From Duncaniella sp. (GTDB lineage: Bacteria; Bacteroidota; Bacteroidia; Bacteroidales; Muribaculaceae), in contig JAIDJD010000133.1 of NCBI GenBank assembly GCA_029052375.1, positions 1 to 5,407 on the forward strand: 5,407 nucleotides of DNA, read 5' to 3'. The position numbers and the translations under genes are program-made. A model generated the notes under the pieces. The model saw nothing but the letters and a program-made list of their open reading frames with translations. It searched no databases and was not told the origin of the DNA. Of this stretch, positions 1 to 5,407 are shown in pieces. Numbering within the stretch: position 1 is the first letter of the stretch; the number at the start of each line of letters is the position of its first letter.

Positions 1-27
1 CCCCCCGCTGACACTTAGAATCCACCC

Positions 28-61
28 TCCCCCGGGCCGCCACGAAAGGCAGACCGGGGGA
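28..61 (-). repeat. GC-rich inverted repeat, possible terminator or leader hairpin
   Basis: An 8-bp perfect stem is visible: TCCCCCGG at 28-35 pairs with CCGGGGGA at 54-61. A GGC/GCC inner pair (39-41 with 48-50) can extend it around a 6-base loop. It lies about 40 bases past the stop codon of the last operon gene, where a transcription end would be expected. However, neither strand has a T-run after the stem, so it is not a classical intrinsic terminator. It could equally be a hairpin in the 5' leader of a gene to the left. The symmetry itself is certain; its role is not. Confidence 0.4.
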
Positions 62-66
62 TGATT

Positions 67-90
67 GCAATATACAAATATATATACTGC
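67..90. repeat. AT-rich imperfect dyad, possible operator
   Basis: Positions 67-74 and 83-90 form an 8-bp inverted repeat with one mismatch (a70 opposite c87) around an 8-base loop. The arms are gca-a-tata and tata-c-tgc. The dyad lies between the operon's last stop codon and the GC-rich hairpin and surrounds the promoter-like box at 75-82. This would suit a repressor site over a promoter, or a weak hairpin in the 3' end of the operon transcript. AT-rich runs such as the one at 78-86 make chance symmetry quite likely. Confidence 0.25.
75..82 (-). promoter_or_regulatory. Possible Bacteroidota -7 promoter box (TATATTTG)
   Basis: On the minus strand the bases read TATATTTG, matching the TAnnTTTG -7 element described for the primary sigma factor of Bacteroides. 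A promoter here would serve a minus-strand gene beyond the left edge. No TTTG-like -33 element is present at the expected distance upstream (about positions 102-107), so this is half a promoter at best. The match may be chance in an AT-rich patch. Confidence 0.2.
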
Positions 91-101
91 ATAACGGTGT
101 C

Positions 102-1211
102 TCAGGATTGCTTGCGGTAGGTGAGGGCGGCGATGGCCGAGAGGGTTGCGGCGAAGAAGAGGAGGTGGGTGTACTGCATCCATAATTCGGATACGGGTGT
201 GGCCTTGAGGTAGACCGAGCGCATTATCTCTATGAAGCTGCGCGGAGGGATGGCATAGGTTGCGGCCTGGGCCCATGCGGGCATCGAGCGTATGGGGGTG
301 AAGAGGCCGCTCATCAGCTGGAAGACCATGATGATGGCAAACATCACAAAGATGCTCTGCAACATGGTGGAAGAGCTGTTGGCTATGGCCACTCCCAGCC
401 CCGACATCACCAGGCTGAAGAGGATGGCGGCAAGATAGATGGCGGCGATGCTCCCCGCGGGGACAAGGCCGTAGACAAGCCACCCTACGAGCATACCGAC
501 TGTCACCACCAGCAGTCCCGCCGCCCAGAACGGTATGAGCTTGGAGAGAACGAATGTCAGGCGCCCCACGGGGGTGACGTTGATGGCCTCGATAGTCCCC
601 TCTTCCTTCTCGCTCACGAGGTTGAGGGCGGGGAGAAATCCGCAGATGATGATGAGAAGCACCACCATGAGGGCCGGAATCATATAGTTGCGGAAGTCAA
701 GGGTAGGGTTGTAGCGGTTGACGACGCTGACCTTCGGCATTGTGGTCTCTGTCCCTTCCGAGGCGCGCAGCCGGGCTATGGCGTCAGTGACGGCCTCGGA
801 GAGATAGCGGGCGCCGAGCATCCCCTTCGTCGCGTTGACGCCGTTGGCCTCTATGTCTGCGCGCGCCTCGCCTGTGACCATATCCTTTGAGAAACCTGCG
901 GGGATGGTGAGCAGCACGTCGGCCTCGCCGCGCTCTATCTTCTGCATGGCCTCGACGCGCGTGCCGCAGATGGCCGAGACCGCGAGAGTCTCCGAGGCCG
1001 ATATGTCGGCTATGATGCGGCGCGAGTCCTGAGAGCGGTCGTTGTCTGTGACGCATACCTCCACACGGCTCACGTCCAGGTTGGCCACAAGGGGTATGAT
1101 AAGCATCACCATCAGCGGCATGACGAGGATAATCTTTGGGATGAGGGGATTGCGCCTCATCAGCGTCACCTCTTTTACGAGCAGGGCGCGGAGTATTCTT
1201 AGATTCATCAT
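102..1211 (-). CDS. ABC-2 type permease 2 (YbhR-like), last gene of the operon
   Basis: This is an inner-membrane permease subunit of about 369 residues, close to the roughly 368 of E. coli YbhR. Visible layout: a basic N-terminus, a first membrane helix (about 23-44), a large periplasmic domain (about 45-175) with cysteines at 53 and 82, then five further helices (about 177-197, 221-247, 253-277, 284-303 and 345-363). The cytoplasmic coupling segment SEKEEGTIEAINVTP (200-214) and the MSGLFTPIRSMPAW motif (300-313) are hallmarks of the ABC-2 exporter family. The frame stays open far upstream into permease 1, but homology begins only at MMNLRILRALLVKE. The start is therefore the ATG at 1211-1209, which overlaps the previous stop in ATGA; the ATG three bases later is equally possible. 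It probably pairs with permease 1 to form the translocation path. The substrate is unknown. Confidence 0.9.
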   Translation of the reverse strand: MMNLRILRALLVKEVTLMRRNPLIPKIILVMPLMVMLIIPLVANLDVSRVEVCVTDNDRSQDSRRIIADISASETLAVSAICGTRVEAMQKIERGEADVLLTIPAGFSKDMVTGEARADIEANGVNATKGMLGARYLSEAVTDAIARLRASEGTETTMPKVSVVNRYNPTLDFRNYMIPALMVVLLIIICGFLPALNLVSEKEEGTIEAINVTPVGRLTFVLSKLIPFWAAGLLVVTVGMLVGWLVYGLVPAGSIAAIYLAAILFSLVMSGLGVAIANSSSTMLQSIFVMFAIIMVFQLMSGLFTPIRSMPAWAQAATYAIPPRSFIEIMRSVYLKATPVSELWMQYTHLLFFAATLSAIAALTYRKQS

Positions 1212-2257
1212 TTGGCGGATTTCAGTTTCTTGACCGAGAGAACGAGCAGTGCGGCGGTCATGGCCGCGAGGATGGCTGTCTCGCGCAGGACACAGGTGAT
1301 GTCGAGCCGCTGTATCATCAGGCGGCGCATGGCCTCGATGTACCACCGGGCCGGGATGGCGCAGGAGAGCCACCGGAGCGGCGCAGGCATATTGTCTATG
1401 GGGAATATCATCCCCGAGAGCATTATCACCGGGAGCATGAACATCACCGTCGAGACTATGAGCGCCGTCAGCTGGGTGTCCGCGAAGGTGGAGACAAGCA
1501 GGCCTATGGAGAGCGAGAGCAGTATATAGAGCAGGGAGATAGATATTACGCTGAGGATATTGGCCGAAAATGGGATGCCGAGCAGGGTGTAGGAGGTCGC
1601 GAGCATGGCCGCGAGGATGATGCAGGAGAGAAGGAAGTAGGGCACAAGTTTGCCGAGAATCACTGTCGAGGGCCTTGCGGGCGAGACCAGCAGGAGGTCC
1701 ATAGTTCCGGTCTCCTTTTCGCGCACTATTGAGACTGAGGTCATGATGGCGCATATCAGTATGAATATCATGCCGAGGATGCCTGGGACAAAGTTGTAGG
1801 CGCTCTTCATCTCGGGGTTGTAGAGAATGCGCGTGATCACCGGGCCCTCCTGCAGGCCCTCGGCAAGCACGCCCTGCACATATCCCGTCACGGCCTTGGC
1901 AGTGGCTGTGTTGGAGGCGTCCACCATTATCTGGGCCGATGTATTGCCGGCGTCTGTCTTGAGGAAGAGGATGGCGTCAGTCCGTCCTGAGCGCAGCATA
2001 CGCTCGGCCTCGGCGGGCGATGCGAGCCCCTGGAAGGTGAAGCAGCTGTTGACACGCATATGCTCGAATATGGCGCGTGTGCCGTCTGTGTGGGTGTCGG
2101 CCACGGCGCATATACTAACGTCGTTGACCTCTGTGGAGATTGCAAAGCCGAAGAGCAGCAACAGCACCAGCGGCATCAGCAGGGTGATGGTCATGGTGCG
2201 GCGGTCTCGGACTATGTGGAGAGCTTCTTTTCTTACAAGCGATGTGAATATGGCCAT
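1208..2257 (-). CDS. ABC-2 type permease 1 (YbhS-like)
   Basis: This is an inner-membrane permease subunit of 349 residues, a little shorter than E. coli YbhS (about 377). It starts with FTSLVRKEALHIVRDRRT, the amphipathic KE..HI.RD stretch typical of the family. Then come a first helix (about 21-41), a periplasmic domain (about 42-155) with cysteines at 50 and 72, and five helices (about 157-178, 203-225, 233-256, 262-284 and 322-342). The coupling segment REKETGTMDLLLVSP (179-193) should contact the ATPases. The motif MLSGMIFPIDNMP (279-291), followed by IPARWYIEAMR (301-311), is characteristic. The start is the ATG at 2257-2255, three bases after the ATPase 2 stop, with no Shine-Dalgarno sequence. 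It is a diverged paralogue of permease 2 and is likely to be its dimer partner. Confidence 0.92.
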   Translation of the reverse strand: MAIFTSLVRKEALHIVRDRRTMTITLLMPLVLLLLFGFAISTEVNDVSICAVADTHTDGTRAIFEHMRVNSCFTFQGLASPAEAERMLRSGRTDAILFLKTDAGNTSAQIMVDASNTATAKAVTGYVQGVLAEGLQEGPVITRILYNPEMKSAYNFVPGILGMIFILICAIMTSVSIVREKETGTMDLLLVSPARPSTVILGKLVPYFLLSCIILAAMLATSYTLLGIPFSANILSVISISLLYILLSLSIGLLVSTFADTQLTALIVSTVMFMLPVIMLSGMIFPIDNMPAPLRWLSCAIPARWYIEAMRRLMIQRLDITCVLRETAILAAMTAALLVLSVKKLKSAK

Positions 2258-2260
2258 GGC

Positions 2261-3007
2261 TCAGTCTGTCCTGACGGCGTCGCGGGCTACGGTGCGGAAG
2301 ACGCCGTCTATCGTTGTAGATTTGTACTTCTGTTTCAGTTCGGCCGGGGTGCCGAGGGCGCTGATGTGTCCGTCCACCATTATGGATATGCGGTTGCAGT
2401 ATTCGGCCTCGTCGAGGTAGTGGGTGGTGACAAAGACGGTGATGCCCTCGGACGAAGCCTTGTAGATGAGTTCCCAGAAACGGCGGCGTGTCACGGGGTC
2501 GACACCTCCGGTGGGCTCGTCGAGGAAGAGTATCTCGGGGCGGTGGATGGTGGCGGTGGCGAAGGCGAGCTTCTGCTTCCACCCCACGGGGATATCCCTT
2601 ACCATGGCGCGGCGCACGCTCTCCATCCCGAGCTCGGCGAACAGGCGGTCTGAGGCATCGGTGGTCTGACGGGCCGTCATGCCGTAGACGGTGGCGAAGA
2701 GGCGCAGGTTCTCCTCGACGGTGAGGCGTCCGTAGAGCGAGAATTTCTGGCTCATGTAGCCTATGCGTTTCTTGATCTGCTCGGTGTCGGTGAGGATGTC
2801 GCATCCGGCCACGCGTCCGCTGCCCGACGTGGGACGGCTGAGCCCGCAGAGCATACGCATGGCTGTGGTCTTGCCTGCGCCGTTGGCTCCGAGAAAGCCG
2901 AATATCTCGCCTCGGGCTACGGAGAAGGTGATGCCGTCTACGGCAGTGAATGTGCCGAAGCGCTTGGTGAGGCCGTTCACCGATATCACATTGTCATTGC
3001 TGTCCAT
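2261..3007 (-). CDS. ABC transporter ATP-binding protein 2 (like the C-terminal half of YbhF)
   Basis: This is a cytoplasmic ATPase of 248 residues that should power the adjacent permeases. Visible motifs: Walker A GANGAGKTT (40-48), Q-loop glutamine Q87 in GYMSQKFSLY, Walker B ILFLDEP with catalytic E164, D-loop GGVD (167-170) and H-loop H196 in VTTHYLDEAEYC. The signature motif is unusual: the LSGG position reads IPVG (139-142), followed by WKQ. The C-terminal half of E. coli YbhF has a similarly altered LPLGFKQ, so this is a family feature and not decay. The C-terminus is short and ends in a TIDGVFRTV helix motif. The start at 3007 lies 14 bases inside the end of ATPase 1 and has no Shine-Dalgarno sequence, which implies translational coupling. 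It is expected to form a heterodimer with ATPase 1. Confidence 0.93.
   Translation of the reverse strand: MDSNDNVISVNGLTKRFGTFTAVDGITFSVARGEIFGFLGANGAGKTTAMRMLCGLSRPTSGSGRVAGCDILTDTEQIKKRIGYMSQKFSLYGRLTVEENLRLFATVYGMTARQTTDASDRLFAELGMESVRRAMVRDIPVGWKQKLAFATATIHRPEILFLDEPTGGVDPVTRRRFWELIYKASSEGITVFVTTHYLDEAEYCNRISIMVDGHISALGTPAELKQKYKSTTIDGVFRTVARDAVRTD
2498..2549. repeat. Paralogous near-repeat, copy 1 (Walker B region of ATPase 2)
   Basis: This 52-base block matches 3417-3468 at 46 positions, including an exact 22-base run at its right end. Both copies encode the HRPEIL-LDEPT-GVD segment of the two ATPases, so common descent and protein constraint explain most of the match. The two genes are otherwise more diverged at DNA level, so local gene conversion is possible. 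Confidence 0.6.
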
Positions 3008-3911
3008 CGCGTGTGAGTTTTATGAAGAGGTCTTCTATTGTACCCTTGGCGGGGGCTATGCGTATGTCGCCGAGGCCGTACGAGCCGAGCGCGGATGCGG
3101 CGCGGGCAGGGTCGAACCCTTGCCCGGCCACCACGTGCAGCGTGGCGCCGAAGGTGTAGCAGTCCGTCACTCCCGGCATGGCTCTGAGCCTTGTCAGGAG
3201 CCCGAACATATCCGAGGCCGACGCTTCGTAGAGATTCTCGCCGAGGTTTTCAACAAGCCTCTGCGGAGTGTCGAGGGCTAGGATGTGTCCGCGGTCCATC
3301 ATGGCTATGCGTCCGCAGAGTGTGGCCTCGTCCATATACGATGTGGAGACAAGGATGGTGATGCTCTGGCGGCGCAGGCCTGCGAGCATCTCCCAGAACT
3401 CGGCGCGCGAGACGGCGTCGACACCGGTCGTGGGCTCGTCCAGGAGGAGTATCTCGGGGCGGTGGATGAGGGCACAGCTCAGCGCGAGCTTCTGCTTCAT
3501 GCCGCCCGAGAGGGCTCCGGCCTTGCGGTTGGTAAACCGCTCGAGCTGTCCGAAGATTGGGGCGATGAGGTCGTAGTTCTCTCTGACGGAGACGCCGAAT
3601 AGCGTGGCGAAGAAGCGGAGATTCTCCTCGACGGTCAGGTCTTGGTAGAGCGAGAATCTCTCAGGCATATAGCCTATGAGCGTACGTAGGCGCCTGCTGT
3701 CGCGCACTGTGTCGAGGCCGCACACCTCTGCGGTGCCCGTGTCGGGTGAGGCAAGGGTGGCGAGTATTCTGTACAGTGTACTCTTGCCCGCGCCGTCAGG
3801 CCCTATCAGGCCGAACATCTCGCCACGTTCTACCCGCAGGTTCACTCCGTCGAGCGCCGTGAGGTTGCCGTAGCGCTTGGAGAGTCCGCTTGTCTCGATG
3901 GCCGTGGTCAT
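2994..3911 (-). CDS. ABC transporter ATP-binding protein 1 (like the N-terminal half of YbhF)
   Basis: This is a cytoplasmic ATPase of 305 residues. Visible motifs: Walker A GPDGAGKST (37-45), a canonical signature LSGGMKQ (134-140), Walker B ILLLDEP with catalytic E159, and D-loop TGVD (162-165). Two switch residues are changed. The Q-loop position reads E84 (GYMPERFSLY, codon at 3660-3662), and the H-loop position reads S191 (STSYMDEA, codon at 3339-3341). The GPDGAGK and STSY variants also occur in the N-terminal half of E. coli YbhF. After the core, residues of about 225-305 form a C-terminal extension ending in TIEDLFIKLT, which ATPase 2 largely lacks. The start ATG overlaps the adaptor's stop in ATGA. 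A GAGG seven bases upstream, inside the adaptor gene, could act as a ribosome site. Its likely partner is ATPase 2, with both permeases. Confidence 0.93.
   Translation of the reverse strand: MTTAIETSGLSKRYGNLTALDGVNLRVERGEMFGLIGPDGAGKSTLYRILATLASPDTGTAEVCGLDTVRDSRRLRTLIGYMPERFSLYQDLTVEENLRFFATLFGVSVRENYDLIAPIFGQLERFTNRKAGALSGGMKQKLALSCALIHRPEILLLDEPTTGVDAVSRAEFWEMLAGLRRQSITILVSTSYMDEATLCGRIAMMDRGHILALDTPQRLVENLGENLYEASASDMFGLLTRLRAMPGVTDCYTFGATLHVVAGQGFDPARAASALGSYGLGDIRIAPAKGTIEDLFIKLTRDGQQ
3417..3468. repeat. Paralogous near-repeat, copy 2 (Walker B region of ATPase 1)
   Basis: This is the partner of the block at 2498-2549, in the same orientation and 919 bases away. Recombination between the two copies would delete the intervening DNA and, because 919 is not a multiple of three, would shift the reading frame. 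The arrangement gives no sign that this has happened here. Confidence 0.6.
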
Positions 3912-4807
3912 AGACGTACCTCACCGTATTGCCCGAGTTTAAGCCTGCCGTCGTTGCGGACAGCAATCTTGACGGCATAGACCAGATTGGCGCGGCTGTC
4001 TCGGGTCTGTATTGACTTGGGGGTGAACTCGCTCTCCTCGGCTATCCAGACTATGGTGCCGGGATAGTCGAAACGCTCGTCGCCGCCGAAGTCGGCTGTG
4101 ACAGTCACCTTCTGGCCTATCCTTAGCCCGGCGAGCTGGGAGGCCGTGAAGTAGGAGCGCAGGTATATCTCAGAGAGGTCGGCCACCTTGCATATCGGTC
4201 GCCCGGGAGTGGCAAACTCGCCCGGCTCGGCATAGCGGACAAGGACAGTGCCCGAGATGGGCGAGAGGATGGTGCTCTTGGCTATCTGCTCTTCTACCTG
4301 CTCGGTCTGATACTGTATGGCCGCGGCGTTGTCCGATATGGAACTGCGGTTCTTGCCGAGCGAGGAGAGGAGCGCCGTGAGTCTGGCGCGGAGGGTGGCG
4401 AGTTCGGCCTGGGCGTCGTCATGCTGCTTGCGCGTGGCGCCGCCGTCGGCAAGGAGGCGCGAGATGCGGTCGCACTCGAGCTGCTGGTGGGCTATCTCGG
4501 TGCGAAGGGCTTCGGCCTGGGCGGCTATGTCTGGCGACCCGCTCTCTGTGGCCTGGCGCTGGGCACGGAGCTGTTTCTGTTGCAGGGCGAGCATGGCGGT
4601 GTCTATGACGGCCACGCGCAGGCCGGCGCCAATAGTGTCGCCCTCGCGCACATCGACGGAGAGTATCTTGCCAGAGGTCTCGGCCGAGAGGGTCACGGCG
4701 GTGGCCTCGAAGATGCCAGTGGCGTCATATCCGGGCCCGGAAGAGCAGGCGGAAACAAGGGTGAGCAACGGGAGGAGCAGGGCGGGGAGGATATGGATTT
4801 TTCTCAT
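3908..4807 (-). CDS. HlyD/YbhG-family periplasmic adaptor, predicted lipoprotein
   Basis: This membrane fusion protein of 299 residues links the inner-membrane ABC complex to the TolC-like channel. It begins with a lipoprotein signal: basic MRK, a hydrophobic stretch, and lipobox VSAC with the acylated cysteine at 21. Next come the first lipoyl half (about 37-70, with SGKILSVDVREGDTI) and a coiled-coil hairpin (about 71-178). The second lipoyl half is ILSPISGTVLVRYAEPGEF (180-198), followed by a beta-barrel domain. The segment EFTPKSIQT (260-268), leading into LVYAVKI, is typical of adaptors paired with ABC-2 exporters. The hairpin tip, R114, L118, T125 and D130, lines up with the R-L-S-D tip pattern of AcrA-type adaptors that dock on TolC. 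The start ATG at 4807-4805 overlaps the upstream stop in ATGA and lacks a Shine-Dalgarno sequence. Confidence 0.93.
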   Translation of the reverse strand: MRKIHILPALLLPLLTLVSACSSGPGYDATGIFEATAVTLSAETSGKILSVDVREGDTIGAGLRVAVIDTAMLALQQKQLRAQRQATESGSPDIAAQAEALRTEIAHQQLECDRISRLLADGGATRKQHDDAQAELATLRARLTALLSSLGKNRSSISDNAAAIQYQTEQVEEQIAKSTILSPISGTVLVRYAEPGEFATPGRPICKVADLSEIYLRSYFTASQLAGLRIGQKVTVTADFGGDERFDYPGTIVWIAEESEFTPKSIQTRDSRANLVYAVKIAVRNDGRLKLGQYGEVRL

Positions 4808-5407
4808 CGGTTGAGTGTCTGTTTCAGTTTATAAATCTCTTGCAGAAGCTGTATCTCGTGATATTGAGCTGTGAGCATGGCTATGTTCTCATCCGAGATT
4901 TTGGCGAGCAGGGCGGTGGTGTCTATCACTCCGTTGGCTAGCTGAGACTCTGCGGCGCGGCGGACATCGGCCCGCAGGGACGCTATTCTGCTGTCGTCCT
5001 TCATCACCTCTCGCTGTCCTTCTATGGTCTCGCGCCTCGAGGCGGAGTCCAGGCGGGTGTTGAAGAGAAAGAGGTCGCGGTCGGCATTGATGCCGGCGGT
5101 GTTCAGGGCGCTCTTGCGGGCGGTGTTGCCCCGAATGTAGAAGGCGTCTATATTCCATGATATCTTGATGCCGGCCACAAGGTTGAGAGACAGGCGCCGC
5201 CTTATCATGCTGTCGAAATAGTCGAGGCCGGGATAGCCGTACCAGGCCTGTACAAAGAGTCCGACACGCGGCATCAGCGAGGTGTCGGCGAGGCGTCGCG
5301 AGGCGCTGTCAGCCTCCAGGCGGGCATCGAAGAGGCGCAGCTCGGGTCTGGCCGGGACAGCGTCGGGGGAGGGGAGGGCGGCCGAGGGTCTGGCCAAGGG
5401 AATGCCG
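4804..5407 (-). CDS. TolC-family outer membrane channel, C-terminal part (5' end outside window)
   Basis: About 200 C-terminal residues are visible; the frame runs open through the right edge, so the start and signal peptide lie outside. It should form the trimeric outer-membrane exit duct of the pump. The segment PRVGLFVQAWYGYPGLDYFD (46-65 of the visible part) and the following LVAGIKISWNID (76-87) match the beta-strand region of Bacteroidales TolC proteins. The rest is helical: RKSALNTAGINADRDLFLFN (97-116), then the long helix around VRRAAESQLANGVIDTTALL (148-167), and an end in HEIQLLQEIYKLKQTLNR (183-200). These helices build the periplasmic tunnel. A TTG codon at 5397-5395 could be taken for a start, but it lies inside the family's conserved body and is not one. 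The stop overlaps the adaptor's start by four bases. Confidence 0.9.
   Translation of the reverse strand, partial: GIPLARPSAALPSPDAVPARPELRLFDARLEADSASRRLADTSLMPRVGLFVQAWYGYPGLDYFDSMIRRRLSLNLVAGIKISWNIDAFYIRGNTARKSALNTAGINADRDLFLFNTRLDSASRRETIEGQREVMKDDSRIASLRADVRRAAESQLANGVIDTTALLAKISDENIAMLTAQYHEIQLLQEIYKLKQTLNR

Larger units (their letters stand above)
1..101. other. Non-coding region downstream of the exporter operon
   Basis: This short stretch follows the stop codon of the last permease gene on the minus strand. I see no convincing reading frame in it. It contains a GC-rich inverted repeat (28-61), an AT-rich imperfect dyad (67-90) and, inside that dyad, a TAnnTTTG-like box on the minus strand. 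Whether it ends the operon's transcript, starts a further minus-strand gene beyond the left edge, or does both cannot be decided from the window. Confidence 0.6.

Noticed and set aside
1..101. Classical intrinsic terminator, tRNA or small RNA gene
   Set aside because: The hairpin at 28-61 lacks a following T-run on either strand, no cloverleaf can be drawn, and only the -7 half of a promoter is visible.
1212..1754. A 5' extension of permease 2 of about 181 residues, making a 550-residue protein
   Set aside because: The extension lies out of frame inside permease 1, is rich in Arg, His and Pro, and shows no domain. Homology to ABC-2 permeases begins at the ATG near 1211, which overlaps the previous stop in the same ATGA arrangement as other junctions of this operon.
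1827..2653. Two long plus-strand frames (about 197 codons each) antisense to permease 1 and ATPase 2
   Set aside because: They are antisense shadows of well-supported genes in GC-rich DNA. The predicted proteins have no recognisable domain, membrane pattern or signal.
2763..3602. Plus-strand frames antisense to the two ATPases
   Set aside because: Their composition follows the complementary codons of the ATPase motifs, and they cross real gene boundaries.
4317..4834. Plus-strand frames antisense to the adaptor, one of them glycine-rich
   Set aside because: The opposite strand encodes a full HlyD-type adaptor with lipobox, hairpin and lipoyl motifs. The antisense frames show nothing comparable.
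5395..5397. TTG as the start of the outer membrane channel gene
   Set aside because: The frame continues upstream without a stop to the window edge, and the visible part is only the C-terminal portion of a TolC-family protein, so the true start is outside.

Overview
The window holds one compact operon on the minus strand. It encodes a complete tripartite ABC-2 type efflux system, apart from its first gene, which is cut by the right edge. Read 5'->3' on the minus strand (right to left here), the order is: the C-terminal part of a TolC-family outer membrane channel; a lipid-anchored HlyD/YbhG-type periplasmic adaptor; two separate ABC ATPases; and two ABC-2 permeases. The adaptor-ATPase-ATPase-permease-permease order matches the Escherichia coli ybhG-ybhF-ybhS-ybhR locus. 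In E. coli the two ATPase domains are fused in YbhF, whereas here they are two genes.

The likely source is a fairly GC-rich member of the Bacteroidota, probably Bacteroidales. The outer membrane protein has the C-terminal layout typical of the TolC proteins of that group. Starts mostly lack a Shine-Dalgarno sequence. A TAnnTTTG-like -7 box lies downstream of the operon. This placement rests on recognition of family features, not on a database search.

Layout: positions 1-101 are non-coding and contain two dyad symmetries and the promoter-like box. They are followed by permease 2 (102-1211), permease 1 (1208-2257), ATPase 2 (2261-3007), ATPase 1 (2994-3911), the adaptor (3908-4807) and the partial outer membrane channel (4804-5407). 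Four of the five junctions overlap and the fifth has a 3-base gap, so the genes are probably translationally coupled and made in matched amounts.

Expected assembly: the two permeases form a heterodimeric channel in the inner membrane, driven by a heterodimer of the two ATPases. The adaptor joins this engine to the TolC-like channel so that substrate leaves the cell in one passage. The substrate cannot be read from the sequence; small toxic compounds or drugs are the usual guess for this family.

The most notable signal is that the two ATPases carry complementary defects that would all fall in one of the two shared ATP sites, leaving the other fully canonical. I see no RNA gene, mobile element, CRISPR array or clearly new system. 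This is a recognisable exporter operon with some interesting details.
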